A stretch of 64,000 nt of DNA from NCBI GenBank assembly GCA_963693305.1, contig OY855910.1, positions 22,647,862 through 22,711,861 of the forward strand. The letters run 5' to 3'. Positions 1 to 9,804 of this stretch are shown here, in pieces. The notes beneath the pieces are model-generated. The model was not told where the DNA came from, did not search any database, and saw only the letters and a list, made by a program, of their open reading frames with translations. The stretch comes from Meandrina meandrites. Taxonomy: Eukaryota > Cnidaria > Anthozoa > Scleractinia > Meandrinidae. The position numbers and the translations under genes are program-made. How positions within the stretch are numbered: position 1 is the first letter of the stretch; each line of letters opens with the position of its first letter.

Positions 1-840
1 TCGTTTGTTGCTACAGCCTTCCCTCCTGTCAATGTTGGTCAGGTAGCCGGATGCAAGGTAGACCACACCTTTCCTCGCGACGTGTTTCCACAGTTTACCC
101 ATCATGGGAAAAGTGATTACCATTGCGAGATATGCATCCCCTTTCAGAGGTGGGCCAAGACCAATGGTGTGAAACATGCTGCGTTAAAGTCCAAGCAACT
201 TACCATCGAGGACATAATAAATGACACTGCCATCTTGAACTTCCGTGGTGTGGTACAGGCTCATGCGCACTTCAATTCAAAAGCTCACCAGGAAGCAATT
301 GACTTTTTCAAACGTGATCTAAGAGTAAAGGTTAACAAGGCACATTAAGGTACACCGGCAAGAAAGGAAGCGACCATTACCGATTTCTTTGGAAGAAAGA
401 AGCCTTTAAACTGACTTCGACCTCTGGTCCCACTGAAGGCCAGAACAAACCACGAAAAGTCAGATGCCTTTATTACTAGGATCCAGAGGTCGTAAAAAAT
501 TTCGAAAATGACAAACAAATTAGGCGCAGCACATCACAATCGCTGTTCAAGAAAAGGCTGTATGAAGGTATCATCAGATGTTACAAACACTCTGTGAATC
601 ATAAACAGTGCTACAAGTACAGGGATTGGAAGAAACAACATCCAGGAGAGCAGAAACTTCTTGTGGAAGAAGCTAACAAACATCCCAAATCGGTGTACAT
701 TCCACTGAGGAAAATTATAAGAGTTCACGGTAAGGAGATCACGGTGACCAGAGGTATCAAGAGCTTAGATCCTCCCTGCTTAGAGGAAGCGATGTCACAT
801 GACAAACATCCATTCACTTGTTCAAACTGTGCCAGACAAG
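1..840 (+). pseudogene. Fragment of an uncharacterised mobile-associated gene (zinc-finger N-terminal part)
   Basis: Open segments at 82-348 and 594-840 lie in different frames with stops between them, so this is not a working gene as it stands. The first encodes a Cys-x2-Cys motif (YHCEICIPFQRW) and later HFNSKAH, spaced like a divergent zinc finger. The second is a basic stretch ending in another Cys pair (FTCSNCARQ). From memory the two segments resemble the N-terminal part of a protein family repeated many times in cnidarian genomes, whose C-terminal body may be what lies at 8480-12661. That link is inference, because the connecting coding sequence is absent. The segment runs off the left edge of the window. 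Confidence 0.4.
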
Positions 841-846
841 ATTCTC

Positions 847-1060
847 AACGGATAGCCCGAGCCGTTCGAACGGCTGACAATTTTTTCTGAACGGATAGCC
901 CGAGCCGTTCGAACGGCTGGCAATTTTTTTTTAACGGATAGCTCGAGCCGTTCGAACGGCTGGCAATTTTTTTGAACGGATAGCTCAAACGGTTCGAACG
1001 GCTGACAATTTTTTCTGAACGGATAGCTCGACCCGTTCGAACAGCAACCCATTTGAACGG
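847..1060. repeat. Tandem array, five 42-43 bp units containing a 16-bp palindrome
   Basis: Units begin with AACGGATAGC at 847, 890, 933, 975 and 1018, giving spacings of 43, 43, 42 and 43. Most units carry the perfect palindrome AGCCGTTCGAACGGCT followed by a T-rich spacer. The array ends with an inverted partial unit at about 1078-1094 (AACGGCTATCCGTTC). The long minus-strand reading frames here are only translations of the repeat. Confidence 0.9.
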
Positions 1061-1304
1061 CTGACGAACGGCTACCAAACGGCTATCCGTTCAGAAACGG
1101 CTAGCTGTTAGGCACGTTTTCGCGTGAGAGGTCACATATGCTATCGTGTTGGTCACTGACACATTAAAAAAGAAAAAAAGACAACACACATTAATTAATA
1201 AAAACAATAGAATAAAGGAAGTAAAATGTGATTAACAAAACTATGCAAATTAAACAAGTTAAGTGAATAAATCATAATTAAGTTATATACAGAATCCAAA
1301 GAAA

Positions 1305-4300
1305 TTATGCTGAAGAGTAACATTGAGTATTTAAAAGGTATAATTTATATTGCTTATAAAAGGAAGTGTAAGGCAGTTTTTTAAAATCTGTTGGAATAAT
1401 TTCCCAAAATTTTGATGCAACAAAAGAAAAAGTAGAGGACCCATAGTTATTATTTACTTTTGGCCTGTGAAAATTCAAATTCGCAGCAAATCGTGTATTG
1501 TAGGTATGGACTTCAGATGCCTGAGTAAGGGTTCTATGAAATACTGTTGGAATGTTTGTTGAATCATTTAAAATTTTATGAGTAAATAGAGCCACTTTAA
1601 ATTTGTACGTATTTTCAAATTTGAGAATTCCTAGAAGATTGTAATATGGTGAACCATTTTCCCTGCTATAAGCAAAGAAAATGCTTCGGACACATTTATT
1701 CTGCTTAGTTATGATTTTACGTAAATTAGTTTTACATGCACTGCCCCAGCTTATGATGGCATAGGATAAGTATGGATATATGAAAGAATAATACAATTGT
1801 TTCAATGTATGAAGATCAACAAAATATCTTAATTTATAAATAATTGCTATATTTTTTGCTAATTTATTATTAATGTGCTGGATCTGCGGTCCCCATTGTA
1901 AATTTTGATCTATATAAATACCTAAATACTTAATTTGACTTTTATGTGCAATGTTAGGAATATGTATATATGGTCTTAGTCTTGTAGATGAAATTATCAT
2001 GTAATTAGTCTTAGTAAGGTTTATAGATAGTTTGTTGATGATACAATATTTAAAAACTAATTTCAATTCCTCATTCATGACATGCTCAAGCTGATTCAGA
2101 TTATCACTTGTACAAAACATATTTGTATCATCAGCAAATATACGGAAGGATAGCTTTTTTGAGCAGTTAGGTAAGTCATTAATATAAAGCAGGAATAGAA
2201 GAGGACCCAAAGTTGATCCCTGTGGTATTCCACAAGTAATGGTTTCAGGACTAGATTGGGTGTTACCAATCTTAAACTGAGTGCGATTATGTAGATAGTT
2301 TCAAACCAGTTAAAGGTTATTCCTTGTATGCCATAGTGGTAGAGTTTAGATAAAAGAATATTGTGGTTCACAGTATCAAATGCTTTACAAAAATCTAAAA
2401 AAACACCACAGGTAACCAGCTTTTTATCCATTGCCTGTTTGAGGGTGTCGGTGATCTCAAAAATGGCTTGCTCTGTTGAGTGCCCTTTCCTAAAACCAAA
2501 CTGATATCTATACAGAATGTTGTGTTTTTCCAGAAAATCATATAGTTGATTATAAATTAATTTTTCAAGTACCTTACTGAAAGGTGAAAGAGTTGAAATT
2601 GGCCTGTAGTTTCCTGGGTCAGTTACATCGCCACTTTTGTAAACTGGAGTGACTTGAGAGACTTTCAAAATATTTGGTACAACACCAGTTTGTATTGATT
2701 GATTATAGATTTGAGTGAAAGGTACTGATAAGGGTTCCGCTGCTAGTTTTATTAAATTATTAGGTCTATCAATTGATGATTTGTTCTTATCTAGTGTCTT
2801 AAACAAGTTTGAAACCTGGGTTTCTGTAACAGTGGACATGACAAAACTATTAGCTGGAGATGACAGGATATATTGTGTAGGGTTTTCAAAGCTATCTTCA
2901 ATTCTGCTGGCCAGGCTTGGGCCAACATTGACAAAATGTTTATTAAACTGATCAGCAATATCTTCATTACTAGTGAAAGTCTTGTTGTTCCTTACTATTC
3001 TTTGAGGTGAGGTCTGTCCCTTTGTCTTCCTCTTAATTAAATTACCAATTATTTTCCATGTAGCCTTTAAGTTATTTTTACACAAATCAAATTTTTTACA
3101 AAAATAGGCTTTCTTATTAATGTTTTTGAGATGGTTTAATCTATTTGAGTATTTTTTAAATTCACAAATTTTGACTGGGTCATTGGAAAGATAATGGGTT
3201 TTGTACATAGCATGTTTAGTTTTAATTGATTTGAGCATTCCCTTTGAGATCCAAGGTTTTCTTAATTGCTTTTGTTTATTTCTAGATACTTGTTTCAGGG
3301 GTGCATGCTTATTGACAATTTATTTGAGTGTATTAATAGTTCTAGCTGTTGTTTCATGCAAATTATTACATTTACCAGAGGTGAGATTCCAATCCACAGC
3401 ACTGATGTCTTGAAGATATGATTCAGGGTTGAACTTACTGTAGTCTCTGAAGTAAAGTTGCCCATTTTGTTTTCTAAGTGATGATTCGACTGTGCAGAAA
3501 ATTGGTAAATGATCTGAGATATCAACGGCTATAACCCCTGAAATCAACCTGTTAACTGTATTTGTATAAATATGATCAATTAAGGTTGCAGTATGACTGG
3601 TGATTCTAGTGGGTTTTGTTATCACTGGTAATAGATTGTGGGAATAAATCATATCGAGGTATCTACCTGTTTGCAGGTGTGTGTGATGTTTTAAAAGGTC
3701 AATATTCACATCCCCTAATATATATACTTCATATCTGTTCATATTTAATTCTTGTAGGAATTCATTGAGTATCGATGTGAATTCATCCACATTTGCAGAT
3801 GGGTGCTTATAAATGCAGCCAATCATAATATGCTTCTTATTATGCGCAGGGTCAATTTCAACCCAACAAGATTCTACTGATGAAAGATCTATTTTCAAGT
3901 CAGGCCTGGGGATAGTTTTAAGAGTATCATTGACATAAATAGCTGTGCCTCCTGCAAGAGTTGGTGAATCGCTATGAAAAAGATTGTAATTTGGTAGGTC
4001 TACATTTGAGATCGAATTAGGATTTAATCTGGTTTCAGTGACAGCAATTATGTCTGGCCTTGAATCAATAGAGTACAGCATGTCATTCAGTAAGGTCAAG
4101 TTTTTTGGCAGACTTCTAATGTTACAGTGAAAAAGAGAAATACCTTTACCTTGAGCATTACATAAGATATTATCAAGCCTAGGAATATCGTAGTATTCAG
4201 ACTGAGTATTTATAAACATTAGATCAGGGTCAGCTTCATCATTTTTATCTGGATTTGGTAAGAGGTTGTAAAGATCAAGGTCAATTAATTGATTTATATT

Positions 4301-4397
4301 CCTAGACCAGTTACTGATAGCAAAGCTAAAATCCCTGTCATCTAAATTATAGAAGGGAAGAAATTGCAGAGTGTTTACGGCATAGAATTCAAATTTG
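1305..4397 (-). pseudogene. LINE ORF2: APE endonuclease plus reverse transcriptase
   Basis: ORF2 would cut the target DNA and reverse-transcribe the LINE RNA onto it. The endonuclease occupies roughly 4200-3400 with typical blocks (SLFHCNIRSL, AVTETRL, GCIYKHPS, YILGDVNIDL, DISDHLPIF). RT follows, with the blocks NYRPISTLS, FGFRKGHSTEQ and GVFLDFCKAFDTVNH, and an active site that reads FADD instead of YADD. Frame is kept from about 4397 to 2300 except for a TAA at 3320-3322. Near 2290 a one-base change moves the remainder (GPLLFLLYINDLP onward) to another frame. No ATG opens the frame before 4219, so the ORF may overlap the end of ORF1 or start at a residue not now preserved. Confidence 0.85.
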
Positions 4398-5106
4398 ACA
4401 ATTTAAAGCAGTACATTAAAAGATTATTTTCTAAGTATTGCTTATCTGGTCGAGGTAGTCCTCAAATTCTTCGTGCGTAGTAAAAGCTTCTGTGGCAGAC
4501 GTTTCACTAACTTTCAGCATGATCTTGCCATTACTGGTCCACAGGAACTTGACATTGTTCTTCCTCTTGTATTCCTTGATTCTCCCAAAGAGCCTTTTAC
4601 GGTAGCCGGTCAAGGACTCGTTTATGAAGATCTTGTTACTTCGAGAGATGGATTTGCCTATTTCGGTTTGTAAAGAAGGCAAATGTCGAATATTCTTTCC
4701 AACAAGGTGTTTGCGTTTCTTAAATACTTCTTCTCTCTTGTCCCTTTGGAGAAATTTAACAATCATTCGATTTTTTACATTTTTCGAGTCTGGAAGTCTG
4801 TGAGCAGCAGCAATATGGCTGTCGTCGATCTCAGCTCCAATTAACCTGCCAATTTCTTTAACAAGCTGCTTAGGGTTATCATGGCTTGTTATCAGGACAC
4901 CAGTGATCTCTAAGCAATCCCTTCTCAAGTATTGTTGTGTTTCGTCGAGCGAACATTCGATTCAATATAAAGACTCTGCAGTCTTGTCAGCCATGTCCGC
5001 CATCTTTCTTTGTTTCGCTTCGAGCGAACCAGTAGCTTCCTTGTATTTCTTATCAAGTTTAGTTGCCTGTTCCTTGACGTTTTGCAAAGTTTGCACAACG
5101 GTATCA

Positions 5107-5136
5107 TACCGTAAAGTTCCATGTATAAGCCGCACC
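5107..5136 (+). repeat. Left terminal inverted repeat of the pogo element
   Basis: Thirty bases identical in reverse complement to 8208-8237, ending in AAGCCGCACC. Confidence 0.95.
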
Positions 5137-6183
5137 TTTTTCCTCAAAATTTAAGTCAAAAATCAGGGGTGCGGCTTATCTACGGAAACATCTGTGGTCG
5201 GAGTTCTTAAAGGCCTAATTAATATTCATAAAAACCTCTTAAGATGTCACTGAATAAAGATACACACAAACTGAAAGCATGTCGATGTTGTTCATTGACT
5301 TTTATACGAGTGGTGGCTCCTGAAGGAGCCGTTTGTACAGTGTTTGTGTCTTCAAACATTCACCGGCGTATCTTCTTCTCCAACAGTTCTTTCAAGCGAT
5401 TTAATTTCGCTTTACTCGAACAACTAAACACCAACCTACACGGAATCTCCATTCCTCCGCAAAGTTGTTTGCAATGACGCCTGCGGCCTGTCACTTCGAC
5501 ACGTATCTTTCCGCCACGTGCGAGAAAATACCAGCATATTCATGAGTACTCGCGAGGCAAATGGCCGACCGTTTCGCTGTTTTTCGTCACTTTCACTGCA
5601 AATTTATCCATCACGTTGTCAAACTCCTGTTCGCCGTGAAGTTTTTCCCCTGCTGCAGGTTTCCAAACATCTTGATAAACATGGTATCCCCGAACAGCCG
5701 AATCAAAAGTAAACTCATCCATTTTGCAACTACGAATCCAAACCATAATGCTTTTTATAAGTTCACTCGGCCCAGTCCCAGGATGAGAAATATCCAATCA
5801 CAACAAAGTGCATCTCTGGCCGTTGCCAAGTTACATGTTTGTCAATAAATTAACAATCATGTGTGTTTTATTTCCTCGAATTTTCTTGCCTAAAAATCGA
5901 GTCCTGGTTATTGCTTTTTTGCGTTTTAAGTGATATCTTTAGTTTTTCTTGTAGCTTGTATGCCACATATTACTGTGCTTGTCCTTTTTTAGTTAAAATT
6001 TGTTCTTTAACCTCCCGATATATTGAAAACCGGGTTCAAGAAAACACAGATCATTACAGATGTTTATCAGCTGCTATTGTTTAATTTCGGCCAATCAGCC
6101 TTTGTTTATTTTGATCCGAGTTTATCCGACCGAGGTTATAAAAATAGTGCTGGGCAACAAAGTTATCAGTAGATTTGTTAATC

Positions 6184-7536
6184 ATGTCAGAAAGGGGTAC
6201 TCCCAGAGTTTCGTACACGACAGCTTTCAAATTGCGCGTCATTGCGTATGCTGTTAGCAACGGAAACCGTGCTGCTGGCAGACAGTTTTCTGTAGACGAA
6301 AGTTGTGTCCGCCGCTGGAAACTACAATGCGAACGTCTCCTAAAAACTCCACGGAACAAGCGAGCGCAACGTTATCGCCCTGCAGCGTTTCCCGACATCG
6401 AAAAGGAACTTGCAGCGTGGATAACCGAGAAACGCCAAGGTGGTATTGGTGTCTCAACTAATGTCATCTGCCTCAAAGCAAAGTCAGTCGCGCAGAAATT
6501 TGGTATTGCCAACGAATCATTTAAAGCTTCTAAACGCTGGTGCTATGGTTTTATGGAACGCTATGGTTTTTCCATACGACGAAGAACAACAATTGCCCAA
6601 AAACTTCCCCAGGATTACGAAGAGAAACTGATTAAGTTCCAGCGCTATGTCATTGCACAAAGGAAAAAACATGACTTTGAACTGAAGTACATCGGAAACG
6701 CAGACCAAACTCCACTTACCTTCGACATTGCGACCAGTTCCACAGTATCAGAGAAGGGAGTAAAGAGCGTGACAATTTTAACCACGGGCCACGAAAAGGA
6801 CAGGTTCACTGTCATGCTTGCTTGTCTCGGAGACGGAACGAAGCTCCCACCGTATGTTGTATTTAAAAGAAAGACACTACCAAAGAAGGTGAACTTCCCA
6901 AAAGGGGTTATCGTCAGGTGCCAAGAAAAAGGCTGGATGGACGAAGGACTGGTGCAGGACTGGCTGAGGACCGTCTGGAGTAAGGTTGGAGGTCTGACCA
7001 GGGAGAAATCCATGCTAGTGTGGGATTCGTTTAGGGCACACTTGTCGAAACCCATACGTAACACGCTGAAGTCCCTGAATGCAGAGCCCGTTGTTATTCC
7101 TGGAGGAATGACAAGCATGTTGCAGCCCCTAGATGTTGCGATCAACAAACCGTTTAAAGATCGAATGAGGAAGAAGTGGCAGGATTGGATGCTGGCTGAT
7201 CAGCACATGTTCACCCCCAGCGGCCGCATTCGAAAAGTGGAACTGGATCAGATCTGCCAGTGGATTGTTGAGGCCTGGGAGGACATCCCCATCGAGCTGA
7301 TCAAGAAGTCCTTTCGTAAGTGCTGCATTACGAATGCCTTGGATGGCACAGAGGATGATGAAATGTGGGATGAAGACGACGACGACTCTGATCCATTCGC
7401 CGGTATCAATGATGATGATGATGACGCAGACTTGCACTACGCCGACAGTTACGAGAGAGAGCAAGCAGACATTGATCCAGAAGGCTATCAGAATCTCTTT
7501 GGAGATAGTGATAGTGAGGACTTTTATGGGTTTTAA
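6184..7536 (+). CDS. pogo-type transposase (CENP-B-like HTH plus DDE/D domain)
   Basis: This protein would cut and paste the surrounding element. It opens with a helix-turn-helix region (residues about 5-55, YTTAFKLRVIAYA...VRRWKLQ), then a CENP-B-type HTH (about 65-140, IEKELAAWITEKR to WCYGFMERYGFS). A DDE_1-type catalytic domain follows, with candidate acidic residues in GNADQTPLTFD, LVWDSFRAH and MLQPLDVAINKPFK, a D-D-D pattern typical of pogo. The C-terminus is strongly acidic (runs of Asp around 400-440). The ATG at 6184 (MSERGTP) is preferred to the in-frame ATG at 6175 only because its context resembles a gene start; either gives about 450 residues, normal for the family. No intron, stop or frameshift is visible. 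Confidence 0.92.
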   Translation: MSERGTPRVSYTTAFKLRVIAYAVSNGNRAAGRQFSVDESCVRRWKLQCERLLKTPRNKRAQRYRPAAFPDIEKELAAWITEKRQGGIGVSTNVICLKAKSVAQKFGIANESFKASKRWCYGFMERYGFSIRRRTTIAQKLPQDYEEKLIKFQRYVIAQRKKHDFELKYIGNADQTPLTFDIATSSTVSEKGVKSVTILTTGHEKDRFTVMLACLGDGTKLPPYVVFKRKTLPKKVNFPKGVIVRCQEKGWMDEGLVQDWLRTVWSKVGGLTREKSMLVWDSFRAHLSKPIRNTLKSLNAEPVVIPGGMTSMLQPLDVAINKPFKDRMRKKWQDWMLADQHMFTPSGRIRKVELDQICQWIVEAWEDIPIELIKKSFRKCCITNALDGTEDDEMWDEDDDDSDPFAGINDDDDDADLHYADSYEREQADIDPEGYQNLFGDSDSEDFYGF

Positions 7537-8207
7537 GCTTTAAGATGACGAACATTCTTATAAACTTTGACAGACACTTTCTGATCGCTTGTAAATATAG
7601 TTGTAGTAAATAGACATTTGTTAATTAGAATTTTATTACTCCAGGAAACGAAGAACAGTAGTAGACACTTTCCGATCGCTTGTAAATATAGTTGTAGTAA
7701 ATAGAACAGTAGTAGTTTTAGAAATTGTACTCGCGAAAACATCATTCGCTTATGCTTTAGAGGTGTAATACTAATTAGTGGAATAAATATTGTAATGGCA
7801 TCTTTTGCGTGTTCTCTTCTGTATTGTCTTGCCGACACCCAGACTCCTCTCCACGTTTGAAGCTTGGTCGCTAAGCATTCGTTCGTTTCGTTTCAAACGC
7901 GTACGAATTTCTCGGAATATTTCTACTTCATGGAGTGTTTTGAAGTGATAATCTTGAAAAAAGTGGTATCAACACATAAGATATGGTGAAAACAAACAGA
8001 AATTAAGGTATGATAAGTGAAATTTCGCCATTTAAAGACTTCGTTTGTATAAAAGTTTGTCACAACCGCCGTGAACGGTGTTTTGAAATCGTGCTTGTTT
8101 GCCATTGTTTGTATACAAAAAGAACTTCAAAGGAACTTCAAACTTTATTGTGTTTTTTTTTTTTTTCGAAATTTGAGCTTCCAAATCGGGGGTGCGGCTT
8201 TTCTACG

Positions 8208-8237
8208 GGTGCGGCTTATACATGGAACTTTACGGTA
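8208..8237 (-). repeat. Right terminal inverted repeat of the pogo element
   Basis: Exact inverse of the left repeat. The preceding 20 bases carry another GGTGCGGCTT motif as a subterminal repeat, a likely transposase-binding site by analogy with other pogo elements. Confidence 0.95.
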
Positions 8238-8479
8238 TTTGTTTGAGAGAAACTGCTGGGATGTCTCCAAAGTATTGCATCTCTCTGTTAGCAAGACGAT
8301 ACTTGCTTTAAGCGACTGCATTTCAATTTTGATTTCTTGCCTAATACTTGGTAAAAACTCTTCTTTCCATATGCGTTGTAGTTCATCTACCTGCATGATC
8401 TTTTCCTTCCTAGTTCCTTGATAGGGTGATTAGTCTCTAACAGCGTAATTTAGTGTCTTAGTCTCTGTTTTCAAGAAGT

Positions 8480-9737
8480 TCCAATCCCCAGAAAAGATGT
8501 TAAGAAAGGCGACAAGGATGACTTCACAGCACTCAAACGGTACATTGACAAAGTTATTAAAAATGACTCCCTTGCCAAGACAGTATCGATTCATAATCTT
8601 AACTGCCTAACTTCCATGGTGCAACCCTCTATCATTTACTGTTTGTGGCCAATGATAGACAAGGGATATACCGGCAAGCACCTTCTGAACTATTGGCAAG
8701 AGTTAACGGAGATTGTGCTACTACAACGAGATGGGGGAAGTTCGAGAAGAGCCAATCCACCTATTGGGCTACTCCACTGACTCCGCTGGGTTCTCACTAT
8801 CAGCGGCTGTTCATCTGATGACCCCGCGTGCAGAAGATATTGCCAATGGTGTTCATTATCTTGGACTCGGTGTTGAAGACGAGAAGTTTCTAGCTCCTTA
8901 CTACTGGGTTTCTTCCCGCAATCGGTTATCTTGATTATGATCACGAGCAGAGGCTGTGTCTTAAGAATTTAAAATACGAGACAAGGCAGCTAACGTTCTG
9001 GAAAGAAGAAGGCTGTATCACCCGCATGGCTTCAATTCAACATTTAAAAGATCTCAGACAGCGATGCCAAGAGAAAGGGTTGGATTCTGGTCTCAAAGCA
9101 ACCGAACTTATTCTGATCTACTTTTGTGATCAAAACTCTGATGCCTGTGAACGCCTATTCACAGAACGGATTGCCGATCGTCCGGACACCCATGTGCCTG
9201 GCTCCCAGGGGACCAGCCTCTATATCTGCTACGTGTTTCACTTGATTGAACCCTTCAGGAAACCTGATTTTGGTTCGCCGTCTGATGTTCAACAGTCGGT
9301 TTCTTGTGGCATAACTATATTGCGTTTGTGGAGAGAGGTCGTCGAACTTCAAAAACTACTCCTCCATTCGAAACCTGGCGCCAAGAACACACCAGCAAAC
9401 AGGGGAAATTTTGTTACCTGGGGGATGTTATCTAACGGCTGAAATCTTATTTGCCGCTACCACCTTACATCAACTTGCGATGTTTCTTCACTTTCCCAAC
9501 GAAGCCGAAGCATGGGCTTCACCTTACAACTCGGGAACGAAGACAACAGAGAGGATAATCAGTGAATTGCAAGGGAAAACAACGGAACTGCAGTCTCTAG
9601 ATTCACAGCCAACTTTTGGCGACATGCTTGACAGGAGTGCGAAGGTGCAGTTCAATTTAAATGCCGAGAAGAATCGCAGCAGCTGGCATAAACGTGAAAT
9701 CGTCTTCAAAAAGGAAGCAACGGGCTTTCGCATTTAA
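8480..9737 (+). pseudogene. Body of an uncharacterised cnidarian transposase-like gene (upstream part)
   Basis: Coding resemblance runs through at least four shifted segments. From about 8485 it reads FTALKRYIDKVI...GYTGKHLLNYWQELTE. From 8713 it reads IHLLGYSTDSAGFSLSAAV. From about 8920 it reads IGYLDYDHEQRLCLKNL. From 9026 it reads FCDQNSDACERLFTERI and EPFRKPDFGSPSDVQ, then shifts again near 9420 into LTAEILFAATTLHQLAMF and NSGTKTTERIISELQGKTTE. Each frame change is local, so this is one gene broken by indels. I recognise the family only as an unnamed one repeated in cnidarian genomes. Acidic residues in STDSAGFS and YDHEQR could be catalytic, but that is speculation. The order with the next feature suggests one long protein. 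Confidence 0.5.
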
Positions 9738-9804
9738 GCCTCATGAGTGACCAAGAGAATCAGCACGTCTCCATGAGGTCACATCATACACTGATTTCAG
9801 AAAC

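Larger units (their letters stand above)
5107..8237 (+). mobile_element. pogo/Tigger-like DNA transposon, apparently complete
   Basis: The element has identical 30-bp inverted ends, starting TACCGTAAAGTTCCATGTAT at 5107 and ending with the exact reverse complement at 8237. The outermost TA on both sides fits the TA target duplication of the Tc1/mariner/pogo group. A second copy of the inner GTGCGGCTT...CTACGG motif sits subterminally on each side (about 5166-5186 and 8190-8207). It contains one uninterrupted transposase gene. It sits inside LINE ORF1, and the LINE reads in frame across the junction. Perfect ends and an open gene suggest recent insertion and possible autonomy. Confidence 0.93.
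4431..8396 (-). pseudogene. LINE ORF1 (coiled coil plus RNA-binding domain), split by pogo
   Basis: ORF1 proteins of this clade bind the element RNA. The N-terminal coiled-coil part (MQVDELQRIWKEEFLPSIRQ) reads from 8396 to 8237. The same frame resumes at 5107 (DTVVQTLQNVKEQ) and continues with an RRM-like and C-terminal domain at 4928-4431 (RRDCLEITGV, then KFLWTSNGKIML). The frame agrees because the inserted length, 3129 bases, is a multiple of three. One in-frame stop at about 4962 (after KTAESLY) separates coiled coil from RNA-binding part. The frames on either side make a single ancestral ORF very likely. Confidence 0.85.
1140..8460 (-). mobile_element. CR1/L2-like non-LTR retrotransposon (LINE), interrupted by a pogo transposon
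   Basis: Read on the minus strand, the order is ORF1 (8396 down to 4431, split by the pogo insertion), then ORF2 with an APE-type endonuclease and reverse transcriptase (about 4397 down to 1305), then an A+T-rich 3' region. Without the insertion the element is about 4.2 kb. I see no clear poly(A) tail or target duplication, so both outer borders are approximate. The copy is dead: one nonsense codon in ORF1, and one nonsense codon plus one frameshift in ORF2. The clade is assigned from ORF1 architecture and RT motifs and could be a neighbouring Jockey-group clade. Confidence 0.8.

Noticed and set aside
847..1060. CRISPR-like array
   Set aside because: Units are contiguous tandem repeats without unique spacers, in clearly eukaryotic DNA. 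The same applies to 60751-61006 and 27628-27812.
822..1078. Minus-strand frames over the 43-bp array as a gene
   Set aside because: Periodic translation of a tandem repeat with no initiation context or homology.
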